Source of the DNA: Roseomonas gilardii
Lineage (GTDB): Bacteria > Pseudomonadota > Alphaproteobacteria > Acetobacterales > Acetobacteraceae
Assembly (NCBI RefSeq): GCF_001941945.1
Contig: NZ_CP015583.1
Span: forward strand, 1,105,001-1,169,000
Reading direction: 5' to 3'
DNA: 64,000 nucleotides
Below the pieces are notes generated by a model. The model was not told where the DNA came from, did no database searches, and saw nothing but the letters and a program-made list of their open reading frames with translations. Every line of letters starts with the position of its first letter. The first letter of the stretch is position 1. The translations under genes were made by a program, and so were the position numbers. Below are positions 17,839 to 25,316 of the stretch, piece after piece.

Positions 17839-19293
17839 ATGCTCGCCCAGCTCCCGCCCAAGCCCGAGATCCTCGCACGGCAGGAAGAGATCGTGGCGGC
17901 CCTGCGCGCCATCATCCCCGCCGGCCCGCGTGGCGAGGGGGTGATCGGCGAGCCGTTGCGCCTGCGCGCCTATGAGACGGACGGGCTGTCCGCCTATCGC
18001 CAGCCGCCGCTGGCCGTGGTGCTGCCGGAAAGCACGGAGCAGGTGGCGGCGGTGCTGCGGTATTGCCACCGGAACGGCATCCGGGTGGTGCCGCGCGGCG
18101 CGGGGACCAGCCTGTCGGGCGGGGCGCTGCCCATGGCCGATTCCGTGGTGATCGGCATGATGCGGATGAACCGGGTGCTGGAGGTGGATTTCGAGGACCG
18201 GCTGGCCGTGGTGGAGGCCGGGGTGACCAATATCGGCATCACCAAGGCGGTGGAGGGGGAGGGGTTCTTCTATGCCCCGGACCCGTCCTCGCAGCTCGCC
18301 TGCATGATCGGCGGCAACGTGATGATGAATTCCGGCGGGGCGCACTGTCTGAAATACGGTGTCACCGCCAACAACCTGCTGGGCGTCACCTTCGTCACCA
18401 TCGAGGGCGAGGTGATCCGCATCGGGGGCGGGCACCTGGATGCGGCGGGCTATGACTGGCTTGGCCTGATCACCGGCTCCGAGGGGCAGCTCGGCCTCGT
18501 CACCGAGGTCACGGTGCGCATCCTGCGCGGGCCGGAGGGGGCGCGGGCCATGCTGGCGGCCTTTCGCGGCGTCGAGGTCGCGGGCCAGGCGGTGGATGCC
18601 ATCATCGCCAGCGGCGTGATCCCCGTCGCGCTGGAGTTCATGGACAAGCCCTGCATCCATGCCTGCGAGGCCTTCGCCCATGCGGGCTATCCGCTGGAGG
18701 CCGAGGCGATGCTGATCATCGAGGTCGAGGGCAGCCCGGAGGAGCAGGACATGCTGCTGGGCCGCATCAAGGACATCTGCGCCCGCTTCGACCCGATCAG
18801 CATGAAGGTCTCGCAATCGGCCGAGGAGAGCATGGCGATCTGGAAGGGCCGCAAGGGCGCCTTCGGGGCCGTCGGGCGCATCTCGCCGGATTATCTCTGC
18901 ATGGACGGCACCATCCCGACCGGGGAGCTGCCGCATGTGCTGCGCCGGATGGAGGAGATGTCGGAGGCCTGCGGGCTGAAGGTCGCCAATGTCTTCCATG
19001 CGGGCGACGGCAACCTGCACCCGCTGATCATGTTCGACGCCAACGACCCGGAGAGCTTCCGCAAGGCCGAGGCCTTCGGCGCCGATATCCTGAAGCTCTG
19101 CGTCGAGGTCGGCGGTTGCCTGACCGGCGAGCATGGCGTCGGCGTCGAGAAGCGGGACCTGATGAGCGTGCAGTTCACGCCGAGGGAGCTGGCGCAGCAA
19201 CGCCGCATCAAATCGGCCTTCGACCCGGACTGGCTGCTGAACCCGTCCAAGGTCTTCCCGCTGGAGCCGGCGCCCGGGATCGCCGCGGAGTGA
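17839..19293 (+). CDS. glcD: FAD-linked glycolate/2-hydroxyacid oxidase subunit GlcD
   Basis: FAD-binding catalytic subunit of the glycolate oxidase complex that oxidises glycolate (or D-lactate-like 2-hydroxyacids) to the 2-oxoacid. It has 484 residues. PCMH-type FAD domain: VVLPESTEQVAAVLRYC, PRGAGTSLSGGALP, DPSSQLACMIGGNVMMNSGGAHCLKYG. The C-terminal cap carries NVFHAGDGNLHPL and GGCLTGEHGVGVEKRD. The ATG at 17839 is preceded by GGAGG at about 8 bases. glcE starts 2 bases after the stop. Membrane-associated through the GlcF electron path. Confidence 0.93.
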   Translation: MLAQLPPKPEILARQEEIVAALRAIIPAGPRGEGVIGEPLRLRAYETDGLSAYRQPPLAVVLPESTEQVAAVLRYCHRNGIRVVPRGAGTSLSGGALPMADSVVIGMMRMNRVLEVDFEDRLAVVEAGVTNIGITKAVEGEGFFYAPDPSSQLACMIGGNVMMNSGGAHCLKYGVTANNLLGVTFVTIEGEVIRIGGGHLDAAGYDWLGLITGSEGQLGLVTEVTVRILRGPEGARAMLAAFRGVEVAGQAVDAIIASGVIPVALEFMDKPCIHACEAFAHAGYPLEAEAMLIIEVEGSPEEQDMLLGRIKDICARFDPISMKVSQSAEESMAIWKGRKGAFGAVGRISPDYLCMDGTIPTGELPHVLRRMEEMSEACGLKVANVFHAGDGNLHPLIMFDANDPESFRKAEAFGADILKLCVEVGGCLTGEHGVGVEKRDLMSVQFTPRELAQQRRIKSAFDPDWLLNPSKVFPLEPAPGIAAE

Positions 19294-19295
19294 CG

Positions 19296-20519
19296 ATGAG
19301 CGACATCCCGGTAGGCAATATCCCGGTGGGTGACATCCTGGCGCCGGCGGAGGAAGCCAGCGTGGCGCGCGTGGTGGCCGAGGCCCATGCGGCCGGCGAG
19401 CCGCTGCTGGTCGAGGGTGGCGGCACGAAGCGCGCCGCGCTGCGCCCGGTGCAGGCGGCGCGCAGCCTGTCGCTGCGGAACCTGTCCGGCATCACCTTCT
19501 ACCGGCCACAGGAGATGGTGATCTCCGCCCTGGCCGGCACGCCGATCCCGGAGATCGAGGCCGCGCTGGCCGAGCGGGGGCAGCAGCTCATCGCCGAGCC
19601 ACCCGACCCGCGCCCGATCTTCGGCGGCGAGGCCGCGGCGACGCTGGGCGGCACGGTGGCGGCCAACCTGTCCGGCCCGCGCCGGATCAATGGCGGCGCG
19701 ATGCGCGACCATGTGCTGGGGGTGCGCTTCGTGAACGGGGAGGGGGAGGTGCTGCGCTCCGGCGGGCGGGTGCTGAAGAACGTCACCGGGCTCGACCTGT
19801 GCAAGCTGCTCTCCGGCTCCCACGGCACGCTGGGGGTGATGACCGAGATCACGCTCAAGGTCCTGCCCGCTTCCGAGGCCACGGCGACGCTGGCGGTGCG
19901 GGTGCCGGACCTGAAGCATGGCGTGGGTGCGCTCGCCGCGGCGCTGGGCAGTCCCTTCGGCGTTTCCGCCGCCGCGATCCTGCCCGAGGGCCATGCGGCG
20001 CTGGGGCTGGACGGGGTGCTGGCGGTGGCGCGGCTGGAGGATTTCTCCGAGTCCGTGCGCTACCGTGCCGAAAGGCTGCGCGAGGCGCTGGGCCTCTACG
20101 GTGCGCTGACGCTGATCGAGGGCGAGGATTCCCGCGCCCTGTGGCGCGCGGTGCGTGATGCCGTGCCGCTCGGGGCCGCGCCGGAGGAGGCGGTCTGGCG
20201 CGTTTCCCTCCGCCCCTCCGCCGCGCCGGGCGTGGCCGAGGCGCTGCGGCGGGAGTTCGGCGCGAGGCTGCTGCTCGACTGGGGCGGCGGGCTGGTCTGG
20301 GTGGCGGGGCCGGCGAGCGAGGCCGCCCATGCGGCGGTGATGCGGGCCGCGCTGTCGGCGGGGGGCACCTTCCTGCTCTTCCGTGGGCCGGAGCCGCTGC
20401 GTGCCGCGGTGCCCGTGATCCCCGAGGAGGTGCCGGCGCTCGCCGCCCTCTCGCAACGCGTCAAGGCCGCGCTCGATCCGCGCGGCATCCTCAATCCGGG
20501 CCGCCTGCGGGCGGCCTGA
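19296..20519 (+). CDS. glcE: Glycolate oxidase FAD-binding subunit GlcE
   Basis: Second FAD-binding subunit, 407 residues, shorter than GlcD and lacking much of the cap. Motifs are LLVEGGGTKR, SGITFYRPQEMVISALAGTPI, GGEAAATLGGTVAANLSGPRR and GGRVLKNVTGLDLCKLLSGSHGTLGVMTEITLKV. The first codons encode a short repeated block (IPVGNIPVGDI). Starts 2 bases after glcD and ends 13 bases before glcF, so the three form one operon. Confidence 0.93.
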   Translation: MSDIPVGNIPVGDILAPAEEASVARVVAEAHAAGEPLLVEGGGTKRAALRPVQAARSLSLRNLSGITFYRPQEMVISALAGTPIPEIEAALAERGQQLIAEPPDPRPIFGGEAAATLGGTVAANLSGPRRINGGAMRDHVLGVRFVNGEGEVLRSGGRVLKNVTGLDLCKLLSGSHGTLGVMTEITLKVLPASEATATLAVRVPDLKHGVGALAAALGSPFGVSAAAILPEGHAALGLDGVLAVARLEDFSESVRYRAERLREALGLYGALTLIEGEDSRALWRAVRDAVPLGAAPEEAVWRVSLRPSAAPGVAEALRREFGARLLLDWGGGLVWVAGPASEAAHAAVMRAALSAGGTFLLFRGPEPLRAAVPVIPEEVPALAALSQRVKAALDPRGILNPGRLRAA

Positions 20520-20532
20520 GCACGAGACGGAC

Positions 20533-21855
20533 ATGCAGACCAGCTTCACCGCCGAGCAGCTCGAAGATCCCGACACGCGGGACTCGAACACGATCCTGCG
20601 CACCTGCGTGCATTGCGGCTTCTGCACCGCGACCTGCCCGACCTTCGTGCTGCTGGGTGACGAGCTCGACAGTCCGCGCGGCAGAATCTATCTGATCAAG
20701 GACATGCTGGAGAGCGGCAAGCCCGCCACGGAGGAGGTGGTGCGGCATGTGGACCGCTGCCTCTCCTGCCTGTCCTGCATGACCACCTGCCCCTCGGGCG
20801 TCCACTACATGCATCTGGTGGACCATGCCCGGCACTATATCGAGGAGACCTATACCCGCCCGCTGCCGGAGCGCCTGCTGCGCCGCGTGCTGGGCTGGGT
20901 GCTGCCGAGCCCGGCGCGCTTCCGGCTGGCGCTGACGGGCGCGCGGCTGGCCCGGCCCCTGCGCGGGCTGATCCCCGGGCGTTCCGTCACGTCGCAGCGG
21001 CTGCGCGCCATGCTCGACCTGGCGCCGGCCAGCCTGCCTGCCGCCAGCCCGATGCAGGCGCCGCAGGTCCACCGGGCGGAGGGCGCGCGGCGCGGGCGGG
21101 TGGCGCTGCTCACCGGCTGCGCGCAGCAGGTGATCGGACCTTCGATCAACGAGGCGACGATCCGCCTGCTGACCCGCATGGGGCTTGATGTGGTGGTGAC
21201 GAAGGAGCAGGGCTGCTGCGGCGCGCTGAACCACCACATGGGCCACCACGATCCCGCGATGGCGCAGGCACGGGCGAATATCCTGGCCTGGAGCCGCGAG
21301 ATCGAGGGGGAGGGGCTGGACGCCATCGTCATCAACACCTCCGGCTGCGGCACCACGGTCAAGGATTATGGCCACATGTTCCGCGAGGAGCGGGAAAGCG
21401 AGCGCGCCGGCAAGGTGGCCGCGCTGGCGATGGATGTCTCGGAGGTGCTGACGCGCTTCGGCTACAAGCCTTCCCGGTCCGCGCCGGGGCTGAGCGTCGC
21501 CTATCACGCCGCCTGTTCCCTGCAGCACGGGCAGAAGATCACCGCCCTGCCGAAGGACCTGCTGAAGCGCGCCGGCTTCACCGTGAAGGAGGCCGCGGAG
21601 GGGCATCTCTGCTGCGGTTCCGCCGGCACCTACAACCTGATGCAGCCGGAGATCGCGGGGCAGTTGCGGGAGCGCAAGCTGGGCAACATCGACCGCACCG
21701 GGGCGGACCTGATCGCGGCGGGCAATATCGGCTGCCTGACCCAGCTCGCGGGCGGTGCGCGCCCGACGGTGCACACGGTGGAGCTGCTGGACTGGATGGC
21801 GGGCGGGCCGGAGCCGGCAGCGGTGACGGGGCTCGCGGCGCGCCGGGCTGCCTGA
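20533..21855 (+). CDS. glcF: Glycolate oxidase iron-sulfur subunit GlcF
   Basis: Fe-S electron-transfer subunit of 440 residues. Two 4Fe-4S motifs: Cys25, 28, 31 and 35 (CVHCGFCTATCP) and Cys76, 79, 82 and 86 (CLSCLSCMTTCP). The C-terminal half has two CCG-type domains (LLTGCAQQV...GCCGALNHH and YHAACSLQH...LCCGSAGTYNL), as in heterodisulfide-reductase-like proteins. Passes electrons from GlcD/E to the membrane quinone pool. Followed 112 bp later by a TRAP transporter on the same strand. Confidence 0.95.
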   Translation: MQTSFTAEQLEDPDTRDSNTILRTCVHCGFCTATCPTFVLLGDELDSPRGRIYLIKDMLESGKPATEEVVRHVDRCLSCLSCMTTCPSGVHYMHLVDHARHYIEETYTRPLPERLLRRVLGWVLPSPARFRLALTGARLARPLRGLIPGRSVTSQRLRAMLDLAPASLPAASPMQAPQVHRAEGARRGRVALLTGCAQQVIGPSINEATIRLLTRMGLDVVVTKEQGCCGALNHHMGHHDPAMAQARANILAWSREIEGEGLDAIVINTSGCGTTVKDYGHMFREERESERAGKVAALAMDVSEVLTRFGYKPSRSAPGLSVAYHAACSLQHGQKITALPKDLLKRAGFTVKEAAEGHLCCGSAGTYNLMQPEIAGQLRERKLGNIDRTGADLIAAGNIGCLTQLAGGARPTVHTVELLDWMAGGPEPAAVTGLAARRAA

Positions 21856-21877
21856 GGGGCTGCCTGGGGGTGGGGCC

Positions 21878-21893
21878 GGAAAGGCATCTTTCC
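21878..21893 (+). terminator. Short hairpin between glcF and the TRAP genes
   Basis: GGAAAG/CTTTCC, 6-bp stem with loop GCAT. Weak; could be a partial terminator or simply chance. Transcription may read through to the TRAP genes. Confidence 0.25.
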
Positions 21894-21967
21894 AGCGTGG
21901 AAACGGCAAGCTAAAGATTCCGTAAGGCCGGCACATCCGAGATGCCGCCGATGGAAACGGGACAAGA

Positions 21968-23083
21968 ATGAATCGTCGCAAGTTTCTCGCGGGTGCCGGG
22001 CCCGCGCTGGCCCTGCCCGCCGCCGTCGCGGCCACAGGCCTGGCGAAACCGGCGATCGCGCAGACCGCCCCGGAGATCCGCTGGCGCTGCGCTTCCTCCT
22101 TCCCCAAGTCGCTGGACACCATCTACGGCGCCGCGGATTTCATGTCGAAGCGCGTGGCGGCGCTGACGGACGGGAAGTTCCGCATCACCGTCTTCGCCGC
22201 GGGCGAGATCGTCCCCGGGCTGGCGGTGGCGGATGCGGTGCAGAACAGCACCGTGGAATGCGCCCATACCGCCTCCTACTACTTCGTCGGCAAGGACCCG
22301 ACCTTCGCGCTGGATGCCACCATCCCCTTCGGCATGAACACGCGCCAGACCAATGCCTGGCTGCATGCCGGGGGCGGGCGGGAGGTGCTGCGCGAGTTCT
22401 TCGACGGCTACAACATGGTCTCCATCCCCACCGGCTCCACCGGGGCGCAGATGGGTGGCTGGTTCCGCAAGGAGATCAAGACCGTCGCGGACCTCAACGG
22501 GCTCAAGATGCGCATCGCCGGCATCGCCGGGAACATGCTGCAGAAGCTGGGCGTGGTGCCGCAGCAGATCGCGGGCGGCGACATCTATCCGGCGCTGGAG
22601 CGCGGCACGATCGACGCCGCGGAGTGGATCGGCCCCTATGACGACGAGAAGCTCGGCTTCAACCGCGTCGCGCCCTTCTACTACTATCCGGGCTTCTGGG
22701 AGGGCGGGCTGAACCTGTCCCTTTATGTCGGCAAGGCGCGCTACGAGGAACTGCCGCAGGCCTACAAGGACGCGCTGGAATCCGCCTGCCGCGACGCGAC
22801 CATGGAGACCATGGCGAAGTACGACATGCAGAACCCGCAGGCGCTGCGGCGGCTGGTGGCGGGCGGCGCGCAGCTCCGGCCCTTCCCGCGCGAGGTGATG
22901 CAGGCGGCCTACAAGTCGGCCTTCGAGCTCTATGACGAGATCTCGGCGTCCAACCCGCGCTTCAAGAAGGTCTATGATCACTTCAAGGGATTCCGCGACA
23001 CGCAGCTCCAGTGGTTCCGCGTCGCCGAGAACACCTACGACAACTTCGTCTATTCCATGCAGGCACAGGAACAGCGCCGCTGA
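21968..23083 (+). CDS. TRAP transporter substrate-binding protein (DctP family)
   Basis: Periplasmic solute-binding protein of 371 residues. Tat-like signal (MNRRKFLAGAG, cleavage near AIAQT). Mature start IRWRCASSFPKSLDTIYGAA, then GEIVPGLAVADAV, the conserved Arg-bearing LNGLKMRIAGIAGNMLQKLG and AAEWIGPYDDEKLGF. This pattern resembles the 2-oxoacid/lactate-binding branch (TakP type) rather than C4-dicarboxylate DctP. The position directly after glcDEF supports a hydroxy- or oxo-acid ligand. The ligand itself is inference. Confidence 0.9.
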   Translation: MNRRKFLAGAGPALALPAAVAATGLAKPAIAQTAPEIRWRCASSFPKSLDTIYGAADFMSKRVAALTDGKFRITVFAAGEIVPGLAVADAVQNSTVECAHTASYYFVGKDPTFALDATIPFGMNTRQTNAWLHAGGGREVLREFFDGYNMVSIPTGSTGAQMGGWFRKEIKTVADLNGLKMRIAGIAGNMLQKLGVVPQQIAGGDIYPALERGTIDAAEWIGPYDDEKLGFNRVAPFYYYPGFWEGGLNLSLYVGKARYEELPQAYKDALESACRDATMETMAKYDMQNPQALRRLVAGGAQLRPFPREVMQAAYKSAFELYDEISASNPRFKKVYDHFKGFRDTQLQWFRVAENTYDNFVYSMQAQEQRR

Positions 23084-23111
23084 TGCCGCGTGCCGCCACC
23101 CGGAGGACCGG

Positions 23112-23660
23112 ATGAAACCCCTTCTCGCCTTCTCCCGGGTGGTGGACGGCATCAGCACGTTCTGCGGCCGTGTCGCGGAGTGGCTGGTGCTGCTGGCGGC
23201 GGTGATCAGCGCCGGCAATGCGGTGGTGCGCTATCTCTTCTCCTGGTCCTCGAACGGCTGGCTGGAGGTGCAGTGGTATCTCTTCGCCGGCGTGGTGATG
23301 CTGGGCGGCGCCTATACGCTGCTGCGCAACGGCCATGTCCGCGTGGACCTGATCTACGGCAACATGTCGGAACGCGGCCGGCTGTGGACCGACGTGCTCG
23401 GCATCCTGTTCTTCCTCTTCCCGGCCATGCTGCTCCTGGTCTGGATGACCTGGCCCTTCTTCCTGGACTCGCTGAACCGCTGGGAGGGCAGCTCGAATGC
23501 GGGCGGGCTGCTGCGCTGGCCGGCGAAGCTGCTGTTGCCGGTGGGATTCCTGCTGGTCTTCCTCCAGGGGGCCTCCGAGCTGATCAAGCGCATCGCCCTG
23601 CTGCGCGGCCTCCGGCCGGAGGGCGAGGTCGCCCTGGCCTACGAGAAGCCCATGCAATGA
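23112..23660 (+). CDS. TRAP transporter small permease (DctQ family)
   Basis: Inner-membrane subunit of 182 residues with four hydrophobic segments. The conserved region SNGWLEVQWYLFAGVVMLGGAYTLLRNGHVRVDL is typical of DctQ. Start ATG at 23112 is preceded by GGAGGACCGG. It lies 28 bp after the binding protein and 31 bp before the large permease. Confidence 0.9.
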   Translation: MKPLLAFSRVVDGISTFCGRVAEWLVLLAAVISAGNAVVRYLFSWSSNGWLEVQWYLFAGVVMLGGAYTLLRNGHVRVDLIYGNMSERGRLWTDVLGILFFLFPAMLLLVWMTWPFFLDSLNRWEGSSNAGGLLRWPAKLLLPVGFLLVFLQGASELIKRIALLRGLRPEGEVALAYEKPMQ

Positions 23661-23691
23661 GCCGCCGCCCAAGGAACGGATCCCCCATCGC

Positions 23692-25104
23692 ATGAATGTC
23701 GAGCTCATGCCGCCCCTGATGTTCGGCGGCCTCGTGATCTTCCTGCTCTTCGGCTTCCCGGTGGCCTTCAGCCTGGCGGCGGTCGGCCTGTTCTTCGGCT
23801 TCCTGTCGGTGGAACTGGGCTATTTCGCCTTCGGCTTCCTGGCCAACCTGCCGCTGCGCGTCTTCGGCGTGCTGTCGAACGAGCTGCTGCTGGCCATTCC
23901 CTTCTTCACCCTGATGGGCGCGATCCTGGAGCGCTGCGGGCTGGCCGAGGACCTGCTGGAAGGCACCGGACAGCTCTTCGGCAAGGTGCCGGGCGGCCTC
24001 GCCATCGCGGTGGTGCTGGTGGGCGCGGTGCTGGGCGCCATCACCGGCACGGTCGCCGCCTCGGTGATCGCGATGGGCATGATCTCGCTGCCGATCATGC
24101 TGCGCTACGGGTACGACCAGAAGATCGCGACCGGCGTCATCGCCGCCTCGGGCACCATCGCGCAACTCATCCCGCCCTCGCTGGTGCTGATCATCCTGGG
24201 CGACCAGCTCGGCCGCTCGGTGGGCGACATGTATGCCGGGGCCATCGGCCCCTCCATGCTGCAGGTGCTGCTGTTCCTGCTCTTCATCGGGGCGGTGGCG
24301 ATCTTCGCCCCGCACAAGGTGCCGCCGCTGCCGCCCGAGGCCCGGCAGCGCCACGGCTGGGCCCTGTACTGGAAGGTGCTGCGGGGGATGCTGCCCTCCC
24401 TGGTGCTGATGTTCCTGGTGCTGGGCACGATCTTCCTGGGCCTCGCGACGCCGACCGAGGCGGGGGCGATGGGCGCGATGGGCGCCATCTTCCTGGCGGT
24501 GATCAACGGCCGCTTCACCTATGCGCTGCTGCGGGAGGCCATGGCCAACACCGCGCGCATCACCGCCATGGTGGTCTTCCTGCTGCTCGGCGCCACCGTC
24601 TTCTCGCTGGTCTTCCAGGGCGTCGATGGCGGCCTCTGGATCGAGCACCTGCTGTCCCACCTGCCGGGCGGGCAGACGGGCTTCCTGCTCTTCACCAATG
24701 TCTTCATCTTCTTCCTGGCCTTCTTCCTCGATTTCTTCGAGATCGCCTTCATCGTCGTGCCGCTGCTGGCGCCGGTGGCGGCCAAGCTGAACATCGACCT
24801 CGTCTGGTTCGGCGTGCTGCTCTGCGTGAACCTGCAGACCAGCTTCATGCACCCGCCCTTCGGCTTCGCGCTCTTCTACCTGCGCTCCGTCGCGCCGCCG
24901 GAGGTGCGGACCAGCCAGATCTACTGGGGGGCCATCCCCTGGGTCTGCCTCCAGATCATCCTGGTGGGCATCGTGATCTTCTGGCCGGAGAGCGTGACCT
25001 ACTGGCTGGATTCCGGCACCAAGGTGAACCCGGCCTCGGTCGTCATCGACGTGCCGACCCCGGGCATGGGGGAGGACGAGCCGCCGCCGGTGATCTTCAA
25101 GTAG
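23692..25104 (+). CDS. TRAP transporter large permease (DctM family)
   Basis: Main membrane subunit of a sodium-driven TRAP importer, 470 residues, about 12 or more hydrophobic segments. Family motifs are FALVIFLLFGFPVAFSLA-like N-terminus (GGLVIFLLFGFPVAFSL), VAVVLVGAVLGAITGTVAAS, ASGTIAQLIPPSLVLIILGD and a late QTSFMHPPFGFALFYLRSVAP. Longer than the common 425-430 residues; members of this longer subset are often paired with the TakP-like binding proteins. Last gene of the TRAP unit. Confidence 0.92.
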   Translation: MNVELMPPLMFGGLVIFLLFGFPVAFSLAAVGLFFGFLSVELGYFAFGFLANLPLRVFGVLSNELLLAIPFFTLMGAILERCGLAEDLLEGTGQLFGKVPGGLAIAVVLVGAVLGAITGTVAASVIAMGMISLPIMLRYGYDQKIATGVIAASGTIAQLIPPSLVLIILGDQLGRSVGDMYAGAIGPSMLQVLLFLLFIGAVAIFAPHKVPPLPPEARQRHGWALYWKVLRGMLPSLVLMFLVLGTIFLGLATPTEAGAMGAMGAIFLAVINGRFTYALLREAMANTARITAMVVFLLLGATVFSLVFQGVDGGLWIEHLLSHLPGGQTGFLLFTNVFIFFLAFFLDFFEIAFIVVPLLAPVAAKLNIDLVWFGVLLCVNLQTSFMHPPFGFALFYLRSVAPPEVRTSQIYWGAIPWVCLQIILVGIVIFWPESVTYWLDSGTKVNPASVVIDVPTPGMGEDEPPPVIFK

Positions 25105-25146
25105 GCGTCCGGCGCGTCCGGGCATCGCACTCGGGAAAGGGGGGGG

Positions 25147-25284
25147 GCGGCGTTCACCGGGCGCCGTCCGGGTGCGCCGCCTTGGCGTGACCGGCCGCGC
25201 CGGACGTCCCAGCCATCCCGTGCGGGAAGGGCGGATGCGTGGAAATCCGGCCTCAACCTCTCGCGAGGCGCGGCGTTCACCGGG
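25147..25284. repeat. 15-bp direct repeat upstream of the SDR fusion gene
   Basis: GCGGCGTTCACCGGG occurs at 25147-25161 and again at 25270-25284 (123-bp period), with unrelated sequence between. The second copy is 32 bp before the gene start. Could be paired regulatory sites or a chance duplication. Confidence 0.5.
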
Positions 25285-25316
25285 GGAGATACCCAGACAA
25301 GGGAGTAACCCCGACC

